Assembly (NCBI GenBank): GCA_026983755.1
Contig: JALSTL010000088.1
Span: forward strand, 1-13,103
Direction: 5' to 3'
DNA: 13,103 nucleotides
From: Melioribacteraceae bacterium
GTDB lineage: Bacteria > Bacteroidota > Ignavibacteria > Ignavibacteriales > Melioribacteraceae
The notes beneath the pieces were generated by a model, which saw nothing but the letters and a program-made list of their open reading frames with translations, did not search any database and had not been told where the DNA came from. How positions within the stretch are numbered: the stretch's first letter is position 1; the number at the start of each line of letters is the position of its first letter. Position numbers and translations under genes: made by a program. Shown in pieces: positions 1 to 8,621 of the stretch.

Positions 1-151
1 TTCCGAAATTATTATTTTGAAAATAAAATCTACCGTCTAATCTTTGTACCGAATTTATTTTCTTTTTATTCAAAAAATAAATTATAATTCCCAATATATT
101 TTGTGGTAGTTCCCAAACAAAACGGATAACATACAAAAATTGTTTAATCAT
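1..151 (-). CDS. Unidentified protein, N-terminal 50 residues (cut by the window edge)
   Basis: An open frame begins at an ATG (149-151) and stays open to the left edge, so only the first 50 residues are visible. The ATG shares one base with the stop codon of the upstream FUN14-family gene (TAATG), an arrangement typical of translational coupling, which is the main support for the gene. The peptide starts MIKQFLYVIRFVWELPQN, followed by a hydrophobic stretch to about residue 28, then a Lys-rich segment and a polar region with YFQNNN. This suggests an N-terminal membrane-associated segment. The WELPQN-type start resembles, from memory, a group of uncharacterised proteins in Bacteroidota, but I cannot name a function. 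The real length is unknown. Confidence 0.6.
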   Translation of the reverse strand, partial: MIKQFLYVIRFVWELPQNILGIIIYFLNKKKINSVQRLDGRFYFQNNNFG

Positions 152-471
152 TAACCTTTTTTAAACCCAAAGATAAACCCAATAATTGCCGCAATTGAAA
201 AAGGTACGTTCTTCATAAAAATATCTTTTATGGAATCGGTTGAAACATTAGCATTTTTCACCGTATTCTTTACAACATCAACAGCAGTATCTTTCCACGA
301 TAACCAATCTATATCAATAAAACCTTTATATGCGGCTATTTGCAAAACAACAACAATTAATAGTGCAAAAAAGATTATTAGTTTAGAAACTTTTTTAGAT
401 AAAAAACCTACCACCAAACCGGTAACAAGACCAATTAAAGCGGTTTTCAGTATAAAAGGTAATGCATCCAT
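151..471 (-). CDS. FUN14-family small membrane protein
   Basis: A 106-residue integral membrane protein. Hydrophobic segments lie at about residues 7-24, 30-48 and 90-104, with Lys clusters (K26-K30 and the C-terminal FKKG) at the membrane edges. The glycine-rich first helix (GLVTGLVVGFLSKK), the LQIAAYKGFIDIDW segment at 43-56 and the final IIGFIFGFKKG match the layout of the FUN14 family, which includes the eukaryotic mitophagy receptor FUNDC1. Bacterial members are widespread but have no established role that I know of. The start is ATG 469-471 with an AGGGA-like Shine-Dalgarno about 8 nt upstream. It lies 52 nt downstream of the Omp85 gene, and its stop overlaps the next start by one base, so all are probably co-transcribed. 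Family assignment is by pattern and function is unknown. Confidence 0.82.
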   Translation of the reverse strand: MDALPFILKTALIGLVTGLVVGFLSKKVSKLIIFFALLIVVVLQIAAYKGFIDIDWLSWKDTAVDVVKNTVKNANVSTDSIKDIFMKNVPFSIAAIIGFIFGFKKG

Positions 472-523
472 AATAAATCCCTATATTATTTGAACTTTAA
501 ATTTTAAGTATAATATTTTATTG

Positions 524-1843
524 CTAAAAAGAAAAGCCCGATTCAATTATAAATTGTCCGTTTCCATATTCGTCCAGAGCATATTCGAAACGAAAAGCAT
601 TGTATGGCAGTATAAGCAATGTTACCCCAAAACCGTAACCGGAATCAAATTTGTTTAAAGCAAGTGGTTGCTTATTATTATATGTAACACCGGCATCCAA
701 AAAAGCATTTGCATAAAAAGCTATTCTTGCCGAAGTTAATTGTTTTGGCAGCAAAGGAAGTTTGATACTGAAATTCCATTCTTTAATCAAAGGATAATTC
801 AATTCGAAAGAAGTTAAAATAGAATTGTTCCCTTCTCTTCGCTGAAACTTATGGCCACGAATATTCAGTTTATCGCCTAATAATGATAGTTCGTAAAACG
901 GTACTGTTGCACCGAATGTATGTCTATATAGAAATCGCCATTTACCGGAAAGATTACCGAACAACATTTTATAATGTCTAAAATCAATAGAAAAAATATT
1001 ATATGAAATATTATTTAATCCGAATCCTTTATGCACAAAAAAAGCTTCTCCGAAAATTCCGTCGTTCGAATATTGTTTTAAATTTCTGCTATCAAAAGAA
1101 TATAAGATTCCTGCTGAGAGAATTCTATCTATATTTGTTTTCGAGGCGGTTAAATTTGCTACCGCCGAAGGAAACCGGTAATATTCATACGATGTAATTC
1201 CAACAACGGTATTAAACAAATCTATTCTATAACCGAGTTTAACCGAAGACAATGCAGTTACATAGTTGAAATCATTATTAAGTTTTTTTTGATCTACCAA
1301 ATTCCTATTTTTAATTGTGGAATAAAGTAAATCAATACCTAACATAAAATTGCTTCCGTTACTAATAACAGGATTGAAATAAGAAAGTGCATAAGCAGGA
1401 TTATAACCAAAAGTTGCAATGCCTTTTAATGTTTCGTTTCTACCTCTAAAATTTTTATATAATAAAATAATTCCGTACGAAGCACGTTTTATTGTTTTAT
1501 CTCTTAATGTCAAAAATGGTAAAGGATATATATACCAGCTTTCGGCAACATAAATATTTAATATGATAATGTTTCTTTTCTCAATTATATTCAATTCCAC
1601 TTTGTTAAATAAACCCAAACTGAATATTCTTTCTTTATTAAAGTCCAATACTTTTTTATTAACAATATCACCGGCTTTAAAAGTAAGTTCTCTAAGAATA
1701 ACAAATTCCTTTGTAACTTTATTGCCGGTTATCGAAATCGAATCTACACGAACCGAATCGGAATTGCTTAAAATAACATTTGATTGTTTTGCAAAATTTA
1801 TTTGAAATGAAATTAGAAGAATTACAAATATATATTTATACAT
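524..1843 (-). CDS. Short Omp85-family outer-membrane protein (one POTRA plus beta-barrel)
   Basis: A 439-residue protein of the Omp85 (BamA/TamA) superfamily, expected in the outer membrane. Residues 1-18 form a signal peptide (MYKYIFVILLISFQINFA). One POTRA-like domain spans about 31-100: VDSISITGNKVTKEFVILRE, then GDIVNKKVL, FSLGLFNKVEL and IIILNIYVAE. The rest, about 105-439, is alternating beta strands that read as a barrel. The loop-6 signature RG is at 329-330 (LNIRGHKF), and FLDAG at 381-385 is another family hallmark. The chain ends in Phe (ESGFSF), the usual barrel-insertion signal. BamA normally carries five POTRA domains and about 800 residues, so this is a minimal relative and probably not the main BamA. 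It could insert or export surface proteins or lipids; the substrate is unknown. It lies 21 nt after the CoA-binding gene. Shine-Dalgarno is weak. Confidence 0.85.
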   Translation of the reverse strand: MYKYIFVILLISFQINFAKQSNVILSNSDSVRVDSISITGNKVTKEFVILRELTFKAGDIVNKKVLDFNKERIFSLGLFNKVELNIIEKRNIIILNIYVAESWYIYPLPFLTLRDKTIKRASYGIILLYKNFRGRNETLKGIATFGYNPAYALSYFNPVISNGSNFMLGIDLLYSTIKNRNLVDQKKLNNDFNYVTALSSVKLGYRIDLFNTVVGITSYEYYRFPSAVANLTASKTNIDRILSAGILYSFDSRNLKQYSNDGIFGEAFFVHKGFGLNNISYNIFSIDFRHYKMLFGNLSGKWRFLYRHTFGATVPFYELSLLGDKLNIRGHKFQRREGNNSILTSFELNYPLIKEWNFSIKLPLLPKQLTSARIAFYANAFLDAGVTYNNKQPLALNKFDSGYGFGVTLLILPYNAFRFEYALDEYGNGQFIIESGFSF

Positions 1844-1864
1844 TAAAATAATATCCGTGATTGA

Positions 1865-2263
1865 TTAGCAAAAACTATGAACAACTTTTATGCATTTATT
1901 TTGAATTGTAATTATTCCTTCTTTAATTACTTTTTGTACGGCCGAGTCGTTCCTAATACCAAGTTGCAACCATAAATATCCAGGTTTAATTTTTATAACA
2001 TCGGAAATAAGCAAAGGAATATCTTCGGAACGGCGAAATACATTTACAATGTCAATTTTATGCGGAATTTCCAAAAGACTGTTATAAACTTTTATTCCGT
2101 TTGCATCATTAAAATTTTTATTTGGATTTACTCCCACAACATCAAAACCGTTTGCGACAAGATAATCGGCAATATCTCTACTTGTTCTCATCGGATTGCT
2201 GGAAATACCAACAACTGCAATTGTTTCGGATGTTTTTAATATTTCACAAATATTTATGTTCAT
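1865..2263 (-). CDS. CoA-binding Rossmann-fold protein (YccU type)
   Basis: A 132-residue protein made of a single CoA-binding domain, like the N-terminal part of succinyl-CoA synthetase alpha. Seen in sequence: the nucleotide-loop region AVVGISSNPMRTSRDIADYL at 16-35, strand VVGVNPN at 42-48, NVFRRSE at 74-80 (matching the usual DVFRRSE motif), and LWLQLGIRND at 97-106. The end CIKVVHSFC corresponds to the normal C-terminal strand and helix. Length is typical of the YccU family, small cytosolic proteins reported to bind CoA but with no agreed reaction. The catalytic His of succinyl-CoA synthetase would lie in a second domain that is absent, so a ligase activity is not expected. The start is ATG with an AAAGAAAG stretch upstream. 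It follows the gcvP terminator and heads the group leading to the Omp85 and FUN14 genes. Confidence 0.93.
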   Translation of the reverse strand: MNINICEILKTSETIAVVGISSNPMRTSRDIADYLVANGFDVVGVNPNKNFNDANGIKVYNSLLEIPHKIDIVNVFRRSEDIPLLISDVIKIKPGYLWLQLGIRNDSAVQKVIKEGIITIQNKCIKVVHSFC

Positions 2264-2292
2264 TTTTTACTTTCTTTAACTTAAGTTAACAA

Positions 2293-2321
2293 ATTAAAAT
2301 TGATATAATTTAATTTTTCAA
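2293..2321 (-). promoter_or_regulatory. Possible promoter for the CoA-binding/Omp85/FUN14 group
   Basis: On the minus strand TTGAAA (2316-2321) and TTTAAT (2293-2298) are separated by 17 nt, about 30 nt upstream of the start at 2263. A promoter is expected somewhere here because a terminator lies just upstream at 2351-2394. The region is very AT-rich, so such boxes arise easily by chance and the choice is weak. Confidence 0.25.
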
Positions 2322-2350
2322 TATATAAACTTTAACAAAATAAACTCCGT

Positions 2351-2394
2351 AAAAAAGCCGGATAGACAAGCGATTCGCGTCCGGAACTTTTTTT
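2351..2394 (-). terminator. Hairpin terminator after gcvP
   Basis: On the minus strand AAAAAAG, a TT bulge and CCGGA pair with TCCGG and CTTTTTT across a loop of about 18 nt. The stem is GC-rich at its core with an A tract before and a T tract after, the form of a rho-independent terminator that could work in both directions. It lies about 40 nt past the gcvP stop codon, so it fits the end of the gcvP transcript. Confidence 0.7.
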
Positions 2395-2435
2395 GAAAGC
2401 TTAGCATCTATATTTTTTTCTTATGTCTTTATACT

Positions 2436-5300
2436 TTATTCTTTATATTCTTCTATCGGTAAACAACTGCAAACTAAATTTCTATCGCCATAAGCATCGT
2501 CAACACGTCCTACAGCCGGCCAAAATTTGTTATCTTTAATCCAATCAACCGGAGCAACAGCATCTTTTATAGAATAAGCATGAGTCCATTCGGAAGTTAC
2601 ATCATCCAACGTATGCGGAGAATTTTTTAACATATTATCTTCTTTATCCATTTCCTCTTTTTCTATTGCAGTTATTTCATTGTAAATTAAATTCATCACT
2701 TCGCAAAATTTATCCAGTTCATATTTCGATTCACTTTCTGTAGGCTCTACCATTAAAGTTCCGTGAACGGGAAAAGAAACTGTTGGTGCGTGATAACCGT
2801 AATCCATTAATCTCTTTGCAATATCAATCACATCTATGTTAGCTCTTGTTTTAAATTCACGCGTATCTAAAATCAGTTCGTGTCCAACAAAACCGTTACT
2901 GCCTGTATAAAGAGTTTTATACAAAGGTTTTAATTTTTCCTTTATATAATTGGCATTCAAAATTGCAATTTTACTTGCTAATGTTAAACCTTCTGCTCCC
3001 ATCATTCTAATGTAAGCATAAGAAATTGTAAGAACTCCGGCGCTTCCCCAAGGAGCTGCGGAAACAGCATTTATTGATTTTGATTTGTTAATATTTACAA
3101 CGGAATGACCCGGTAAAAATTCTTTTAATTTTTCATTAACTGCAATCGGTCCAACACCTGGTCCGCCGCCACCGTGAGGAATAGCAAATGTTTTATGTAA
3201 ATTAAGATGACAAACATCGGCACCGATTTTGCCCGGACTTGTTAAACCGAGTTGTGCATTTAGATTTGCTCCGTCCATATAAACCAAACCACCGTTTTCG
3301 TGAATTATGTTCACCATATCAACTATACTTTCTTCGAATACTCCGTGTGTGGAAGGATAGGTTACCATTAAAGCTGAAAGATTTTCTTTGTGCTGTTCGG
3401 CTTTTAATTTCAAATCATTTAAATCGATATTTCCGTTTTCATCACAATTAACAATAATAACTTTGTTTCCTGCCAATACCGCACTTGCAGGATTTGTTCC
3501 GTGTGCAGAAGATGGAATAAGAACAATATTCCTATGTGCTTCACCTTTATCTTTTTGATATGCTTTAATAACCATTAAACCGGTAAATTCACCTTGCGCA
3601 CCGGAGTTTGGTTGTAAAGAAACCGCAGCAAATCCGGTTAGTTCTGCAAGCTGCTTTTCCAATCTGTCAAACAATTCCAAGTAACCTTCGGCTTGGTCTA
3701 AAGGAGCAAAGGGATGAATATCACTAAATTCCGGCCATGTAATAGGAAACATTTCGGTAGCTGCATTTAGCTTCATTGTACACGAACCAAGCGGTATCAT
3801 TGATGTTGTTAAAGACAAATCTTTTTTCTCCAATGATTTTATATAGCGCATCATTTCGGTTTCGGAATGATAACGATTAAAAACCGGATGTGTGAGATAT
3901 TCACTTTCTCTTTTAAGATTACCGGGTATTCCAATTTCAGATTCAATAATATTTTTATTTTGACTATCACCAAATTTTTCAAACAAGGAAATCAAATCTT
4001 TAATATCACTTTCGGTTACATCTTCGCCTATGGAAATACCGATATGTTCATCATCAAAATATCTTAAATTGATTCCTCTTTCAATTGCTTCCGTTCTAAG
4101 TTGATTTAATTTATCATTGGAAATTTTAATTTTAAGGGAATCAAAAAAATGTGTGTTAATAATTTCATAACCGGAACTTTGTAATTGTTCGTAAATATAT
4201 TTGGCAATAGAGTTTATACGCTTGGCAATATTTTTTAATCTTTTCGGTCCGTGGTAAACAGCATACATCCCGGCCATTATAGCAAGTAAAACTTGAGCTG
4301 TACAAATATTACTGGTAGCACGTTCACGTTTAATATGCTGTTCTCTTGTTTGCAATGCCATACGTAAAGCACGTCTTCCCTTTTTATCAACGGAAACACC
4401 TATAATTCTTCCGGGCACGGCACGCTTATATTCTTCTTTTGTAGCAAAGTATGCCGCATGAGGACCGCCAAAACCAAGCGGAACACCAAAACGTTGTGTA
4501 GTTCCAACAACAACATCAGCTCCGAACTCAGCCGGTGGTTTTAATAAAGTAAGACTTAATAAATCGGCGGCAACAATTTTGAATATTTTTTCTTCGGTAG
4601 CTTTTTCAAATAATGTTGAGTAATCCGAAATGTTACCATCATTACCGGGATATTGAACAAATATGGCAAAAACATCTTCGGTCAACTCGAATTTATTTTC
4701 ACGTGTAATTCTTAATTCAATACCGTAAGGAATTGCACGCGTTTTAAGTACATCAATTGTTTGCGGGAAAATATTTTCCGAAACCAAAATAACGTTAGCT
4801 TTTTTCTTAGCACCTTTTCTTAGGGAATGTACCATGTGCATAGCTTCGGCTGCAGCAGTTGCTTCGTCAAGTAAAGAAGCGTTTGCCAAAGGCAGACCGG
4901 TTAAATCGGAAACCATAGTTTGAAAATTTAATAATGCTTCCAATCTACCTTGAGAAATCTCAGCTTGATATGGAGTGTATTGTGTGTACCAGCCCGGATT
5001 TTCCAATATATTTCTTTTTATTACGCTAGGAAGAATTGTAGTATTGTAACCTTGTCCTATAAAATTTTTATACAATTTATTTTTCGATGCAATGCTTTTT
5101 AATTCCTCCAGTAATTCCATTTCCGTTAATGGTAAATCCAATTCTACGTCTTTATTCAACCTTATATTTTGCGGAATTGTTTTATCAATAAGTTCGTCCA
5201 ATGAATTTAGACCAATAACATTTAGCATTTTCTTAATATCATTATTATTGATACCGATGTGCCGTTCAAAAAATTTTTCTGGATATGCAAGAGTGTTCAT
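2436..5300 (-). CDS. gcvP: Glycine dehydrogenase (decarboxylating), glycine cleavage P protein
   Basis: A 954-residue PLP-dependent P protein of the glycine cleavage system. It decarboxylates glycine and passes the aminomethyl group to the lipoyl arm of GcvH. The chain is the full-length single-polypeptide form: an N-terminal half (about 1-445, starting [17 protein letters not shown], with [20 protein letters not shown]) and a C-terminal half (about 465-954). The PLP lysine is K703 in [18 protein letters not shown]. Other hallmarks are [16 protein letters not shown] (502-517), [10 protein letters not shown] (563-572) and [11 protein letters not shown] (597-607). The start is ATG 5298-5300, giving the usual FxxRHIG opening soon after. 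The gene stands alone: gcvT and gcvH are not in the window. There is 141 nt between it and rnc, in which I find no clear promoter or glycine riboswitch, and a terminator follows it. Length is normal and the frame is intact. Confidence 0.98.
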   Translation of the reverse strand: MNTLAYPEKFFERHIGINNNDIKKMLNVIGLNSLDELIDKTIPQNIRLNKDVELDLPLTEMELLEELKSIASKNKLYKNFIGQGYNTTILPSVIKRNILENPGWYTQYTPYQAEISQGRLEALLNFQTMVSDLTGLPLANASLLDEATAAAEAMHMVHSLRKGAKKKANVILVSENIFPQTIDVLKTRAIPYGIELRITRENKFELTEDVFAIFVQYPGNDGNISDYSTLFEKATEEKIFKIVAADLLSLTLLKPPAEFGADVVVGTTQRFGVPLGFGGPHAAYFATKEEYKRAVPGRIIGVSVDKKGRRALRMALQTREQHIKRERATSNICTAQVLLAIMAGMYAVYHGPKRLKNIAKRINSIAKYIYEQLQSSGYEIINTHFFDSLKIKISNDKLNQLRTEAIERGINLRYFDDEHIGISIGEDVTESDIKDLISLFEKFGDSQNKNIIESEIGIPGNLKRESEYLTHPVFNRYHSETEMMRYIKSLEKKDLSLTTSMIPLGSCTMKLNAATEMFPITWPEFSDIHPFAPLDQAEGYLELFDRLEKQLAELTGFAAVSLQPNSGAQGEFTGLMVIKAYQKDKGEAHRNIVLIPSSAHGTNPASAVLAGNKVIIVNCDENGNIDLNDLKLKAEQHKENLSALMVTYPSTHGVFEESIVDMVNIIHENGGLVYMDGANLNAQLGLTSPGKIGADVCHLNLHKTFAIPHGGGGPGVGPIAVNEKLKEFLPGHSVVNINKSKSINAVSAAPWGSAGVLTISYAYIRMMGAEGLTLASKIAILNANYIKEKLKPLYKTLYTGSNGFVGHELILDTREFKTRANIDVIDIAKRLMDYGYHAPTVSFPVHGTLMVEPTESESKYELDKFCEVMNLIYNEITAIEKEEMDKEDNMLKNSPHTLDDVTSEWTHAYSIKDAVAPVDWIKDNKFWPAVGRVDDAYGDRNLVCSCLPIEEYKE

Positions 5301-5441
5301 ATTATTTCTCTTTAACTTTATTAAACTTTAATTTATAATAAGAAAATTTAAGAAAATAGAATGAGAATAAATATTTTTTATTTTACACTCGGAAAAGTTT
5401 TTAATTACGGAAAGCAAAAAATACAAGTATTTAAATTTATA

Positions 5442-6206
5442 TTATAAAGAGTTTAATTCTTTTAACACCTTTTGTGCGGCTTGTTGTTCGGCTGCTTTTT
5501 TATTATGACCAACTCCTTCGGCAAAATATTTTTCGCCCACTTTAACTCTAACTTTAAAAATTTTATTGTGTTGCGGACCAATTTGTTCTACGATACTATA
5601 TTGAGGCGGTGAAAGTTTATGTGCATGTGAATATTCCAACAACTGTCCTTTGAAATTTTTATCATGTTCCAAAAATCCGTTGTTTACCAAATATTTTATT
5701 ATATATTTATTTATAAAATCGGTTACTTTAGCTTCGCCCAAATCCAAGTAAATTGCTGCAATAAAAGCTTCCACAGTATCGGCAACAATATTACCCAGTT
5801 TCCTTTTTTCATTAGAAAGATATTTATCATTAAGAAAAATATATTTATCCAAATGTAAATGATAACCAACTTCTTCCAAAGATTCTTTATTTACAAAAGA
5901 AGACCTTACTTTTGTAAGGAATCCTTCTTTCTCGTTGGGATATTTACGGAATAGATATTCGGCAACTATTTTACCGAGTACTGCATCGCCCAGAAATTCC
6001 AACCGTTCATTTGATTTAACATGAAAATTTGTTTTTTCCAAATATGAACGATGTGTAAAGGCTTTAATAAAATAGAACGAACGATTAGGTTTGGTACCAA
6101 TCAAATTTTCAATCATTATCAAAAGTTTATTAACTTTTTCGGGATTAAAATCCGGATTGAAATTAATATTTTTTTTACCAAAAAAACCAAAAATTTTTTT
6201 AAACAA
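5442..6206 (-). CDS. rnc: Ribonuclease III
   Basis: A 254-residue double-strand-specific endoribonuclease that processes rRNA precursors and structured RNAs in the cytosol. The catalytic domain spans about 25-175 with the signature NERLEFLGDAVLG at 66-78 (E70 and D74 likely metal ligands), and a second acidic cluster VADTVEAFIAAIYLD at 141-155 (D143, E146). A dsRNA-binding domain occupies about 184-252, with the final helix HNKKAAEQQAAQKVLKEL. The start is a TTG (6204-6206): a GAAGAG Shine-Dalgarno precedes it at good spacing, an in-frame TGA lies just upstream, and the next Met (residue 31) would remove part of the first helix. Only 2 nt separate it from the fabF stop, so translation is probably coupled. 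The N-terminal MFKKIFGFFGKK is Lys-rich and may not be conserved. Confidence 0.96.
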   Translation of the reverse strand: MFKKIFGFFGKKNINFNPDFNPEKVNKLLIMIENLIGTKPNRSFYFIKAFTHRSYLEKTNFHVKSNERLEFLGDAVLGKIVAEYLFRKYPNEKEGFLTKVRSSFVNKESLEEVGYHLHLDKYIFLNDKYLSNEKRKLGNIVADTVEAFIAAIYLDLGEAKVTDFINKYIIKYLVNNGFLEHDKNFKGQLLEYSHAHKLSPPQYSIVEQIGPQHNKIFKVRVKVGEKYFAEGVGHNKKAAEQQAAQKVLKELNSL

Positions 6207-6208
6207 AA

Positions 6209-7453
6209 TTACTCTTCAAATTTTTTAAACAATAACGAAGCATTATGACCGCCAAATCCAAACGTATTGCTAAGAGCATATTTTAAATCTTTTTTAACAG
6301 GTTTATGCGGAGTGTAATCAAGATCACAATCGGGACTTGGTTCGTCCAAATGCATAGTTGGTGGTACAATGCTATTTTTTATAGCAAGTATAGTTGCTAT
6401 ACTTTCAATTGCTCCGGCAGCGCCAAGCAAATGACCGGTCATAGATTTTGTAGAACTAATGCTTAATTTATATGCATGTTCACCAAATAAATTTTTGATT
6501 GCAGCAGTTTCATTTTTATCATTAAGTAAGGTTGAGGTACCATGTGCATTTATGTAATCAACATCAGTTAATTCAATTCCGCCGTCTTTAACGGCTTCTC
6601 TCATAGAACGAAAAGCACCTTCACCTTCCGGTGCGGGAGCGGTAACGTGAAAAGCATCGGCAGTTAAACCAACCCCAATAATTTCACCGTATATTTTAGC
6701 TTTTCTCGTTTTGGCATGTTCAAGTTCTTCAAGAATTATGGTTCCGGAGCCTTCTCCCATAACAAAACCGTTTCTATCTTTATCAAAAGGTCTTGAAGCC
6801 ACTTCGGGTCTGTCATTCCAAGTGGAAAGTGCGCGAGCCGAATTAAAACCTCCTATTGCCATTGGAGTTATTGAAGCTTCGGTTCCCCCGGTTACCATTA
6901 AATCTGCTGAACCTCTTTGAATCATAATAAAAGCATCGGATATTGCATGAGAAGAAGTTGCACATGCTGATGTGGTAGCATAGTTTGGCCCTTTTAATCC
7001 GAAACGAATTGATATATGTCCGGCAGCAATATCGGAAATCATCATAGGTATAAAGAACGGACTGATTCTTCTGGGACCACCTTTGATAAAATTTCCGTGT
7101 TGGGTTTCCCAAGTATCCATTCCACCAATTCCGCTACCGTAAATAACACCCATCCTTTCGGTATTGATTTTTTCCAAATCCAATTCGGAATCTTCCAAAG
7201 CCATTTGAGCCGTAGCCAATGCATAATGAGTAAAAGGATCCATTCTTTTAAGTGCTTTGGGAGTAATATATTCCGAAGGATCGAAACCTTTTACTTCGCA
7301 AGCAAATTGTGTAGCAAAATTTTCAGGATTAAATTTTGTTATTCTTGCGGCACCGCTTTTACCATCAAGAAGTGCTTCCCAAAATTCTTCAACGTTATTT
7401 CCAATAGGTGTTAATGCACCTAAACCGGTTATTACAACTCGCCTTTTACTCAT
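6209..7453 (-). CDS. fabF: 3-oxoacyl-ACP synthase II (KAS II)
   Basis: A 414-residue condensing enzyme that elongates acyl-ACP with malonyl-ACP in type II fatty acid synthesis. It opens with RRVVITGLGALTPIG, typical of FabF. The Cys-His-His triad is visible: C164 in ATTSACATSSHA, H304 in INAHGTSTLLND and H341 in KSMTGHLLGAAGA. The C-terminal loop NTFGFGGHNASLLFKK (396-411) is also present. Length matches the family. The start is ATG 7451-7453 with GGGAA about 9 nt upstream. Unlike the other gene junctions here, it is separated from acpP by 94 nt that contain a strong hairpin terminator, so its level may depend on read-through or on its own promoter. The downstream gene rnc follows after 2 nt. 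KAS II rather than KAS I is chosen from the overall motifs and the cluster position after acpP. Confidence 0.98.
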   Translation of the reverse strand: MSKRRVVITGLGALTPIGNNVEEFWEALLDGKSGAARITKFNPENFATQFACEVKGFDPSEYITPKALKRMDPFTHYALATAQMALEDSELDLEKINTERMGVIYGSGIGGMDTWETQHGNFIKGGPRRISPFFIPMMISDIAAGHISIRFGLKGPNYATTSACATSSHAISDAFIMIQRGSADLMVTGGTEASITPMAIGGFNSARALSTWNDRPEVASRPFDKDRNGFVMGEGSGTIILEELEHAKTRKAKIYGEIIGVGLTADAFHVTAPAPEGEGAFRSMREAVKDGGIELTDVDYINAHGTSTLLNDKNETAAIKNLFGEHAYKLSISSTKSMTGHLLGAAGAIESIATILAIKNSIVPPTMHLDEPSPDCDLDYTPHKPVKKDLKYALSNTFGFGGHNASLLFKKFEE

Positions 7454-7483
7454 TATTTATTTTCCCAAGTATTAAAAATAATT

Positions 7484-7518
7484 AAAAAATATTCCGCACG
7501 AAATTTATGCGGAATATT
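7484..7518 (-). terminator. Hairpin terminator or attenuator between acpP and fabF
   Basis: A perfect 11-bp inverted repeat, AATATTCCGCA (7488-7498) and TGCGGAATATT (7508-7518), flanks a 9-nt loop. On the minus strand the second arm runs into TTTT (six Ts in a row counting the stem end), giving a rho-independent terminator about 30 nt past the acpP stop codon. Because fabF continues in the same direction, it may be a partial terminator within the operon that keeps ACP expression above that of fabF. Confidence 0.75.
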
Positions 7519-7547
7519 AAAAAAATATAAACCAAATAGTATTTTTC

Positions 7548-7784
7548 TTATCCTTGTTTCAATTCGGTCAAATATTTAATTGCATCACCAACTGTGGTGA
7601 TTTTTTCAGCGTCATCATCAGGGATAGAAATATCAAATTCCGATTCGAAGCCCATAACCAATTCAACTATATCAAGAGAATCGGCACCCAAATCGTTTGT
7701 AAAAGAGGCTTCCGGTGTAATTTGACTTTCTTCAACACCTAATTTATCCATAATAATTTCTTTTACTTTTGCTTCAACATCCAT
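7548..7784 (-). CDS. acpP: Acyl carrier protein
   Basis: A 78-residue acidic carrier protein that holds growing acyl chains on a 4'-phosphopantetheine arm. The attachment serine is S36 in the [12 protein letters not shown] motif (33-44), followed by the usual [17 protein letters not shown] region of helices II-III. Length and charge are typical of AcpP. The start is ATG 7782-7784, preceded by AAAGGAG at 7-nt spacing, by far the strongest Shine-Dalgarno in the window and consistent with the high demand for ACP. It lies 41 nt after fabG and is followed by a hairpin terminator before fabF. Its maturation enzyme (AcpS) is not encoded here. Confidence 0.99.
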   Translation of the reverse strand: MDVEAKVKEIIMDKLGVEESQITPEASFTNDLGADSLDIVELVMGFESEFDISIPDDDAEKITTVGDAIKYLTELKQG

Positions 7785-7825
7785 AGGTCAACTCCTTTAT
7801 TTTGTTTACGATGTATTTTAAAATA

Positions 7826-8581
7826 TCACATTACCATTCCGCCATCAACGGAAATTATTTGTCCGGTTATATAATCCGAATTTTCACTGCACAAAAACTT
7901 AACAAGTTTTGCAACGTCTTCCGGTTGTCCCATTCTTTTTAATGGAATATTTGTTAATAGTGCTTCTTTTTGTTTATCATTTAATGCCGCTGTCATTTCG
8001 GTTTCTATAAAACCCGGTGTAACGGCATTTACTTTTATATTTCTTGCGGCAAATTCTTTTGCGGTGGACTTGGTAAAACCAATAATTCCAGCTTTTGAAG
8101 CGGCATAATTAGCTTGCCCGGCATTACCGATAATTCCAACTACTGACGAAATATTTACTATATGTCCGTTTCTTTGTTTCATCATCGGTTTGAAAACAGC
8201 TTTTGTATAATTGAATACACTTTTCAAATTAACATTTATTACGTCGTCAAAATCTTTTTCACTCATCCTTAATAATAAGTTATCTCTTGTAATACCTGCA
8301 TTATTTATAAGTATATCAATCTTTCCAAACTTTTCTATTGCCAAATTTACAACTTCCTGAGCTTTTTCAAATGAAGTAACGTTACTCTTAATTCCAATTA
8401 CATTTACATCGGAATCTTTGAAATGTTCCTCAATTTCTTTTGCACATGAATGGCAGCTGTTATAAACGAATAATATATCGGTAGCAAAATTCTGAAATTT
8501 TTGGTCGGCTAAAATTTCAACTATTGCTTTGCCTATTCCCCTTGTTCCGCCTGTTACTATTGCACTTTTATTTTTCAACAT
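7826..8581 (-). CDS. fabG: 3-oxoacyl-ACP reductase
   Basis: A 251-residue short-chain dehydrogenase that reduces 3-oxoacyl-ACP with NADPH. The cofactor loop TGGTRGIG is at 10-17 and NNAG at 93-96. The catalytic set is S146-Y159-K163 (NISSVVG, then QANYAASKAG) with N118 likely in VINVNLKS. The C-terminal YITGQIISVDGGMVM is typical of FabG. The chain is about six residues longer than the E. coli enzyme, the extra residues falling in the loop before beta-2 (around QKFQNFATDI, 27-36), followed by an unusual CHSC at 43-46. The start is ATG 8579-8581 with no clear Shine-Dalgarno in the AT-rich leader. An 87-nt gap separates it from fabD and contains a candidate promoter. Position between fabD and acpP supports FabG over other SDR enzymes. 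Confidence 0.97.
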   Translation of the reverse strand: MLKNKSAIVTGGTRGIGKAIVEILADQKFQNFATDILFVYNSCHSCAKEIEEHFKDSDVNVIGIKSNVTSFEKAQEVVNLAIEKFGKIDILINNAGITRDNLLLRMSEKDFDDVINVNLKSVFNYTKAVFKPMMKQRNGHIVNISSVVGIIGNAGQANYAASKAGIIGFTKSTAKEFAARNIKVNAVTPGFIETEMTAALNDKQKEALLTNIPLKRMGQPEDVAKLVKFLCSENSDYITGQIISVDGGMVM

Positions 8582-8621
8582 AAATTATTTTAGTAAAGAT
8601 TTCAGTTTATTAACATTTAAT

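Noticed and set aside
5404..5441. Possible rnc terminator (AAATA-CTTG-TATTT followed by Ts on the minus strand)
   Set aside because: The stem is five A-T pairs only, too weak to call a terminator.
7016..7414. A 132-codon open frame on the plus strand inside fabF
   Set aside because: It lies wholly antisense to a gene with all family motifs, has no recognisable domain, and is rich in residues expected from a shadow frame.
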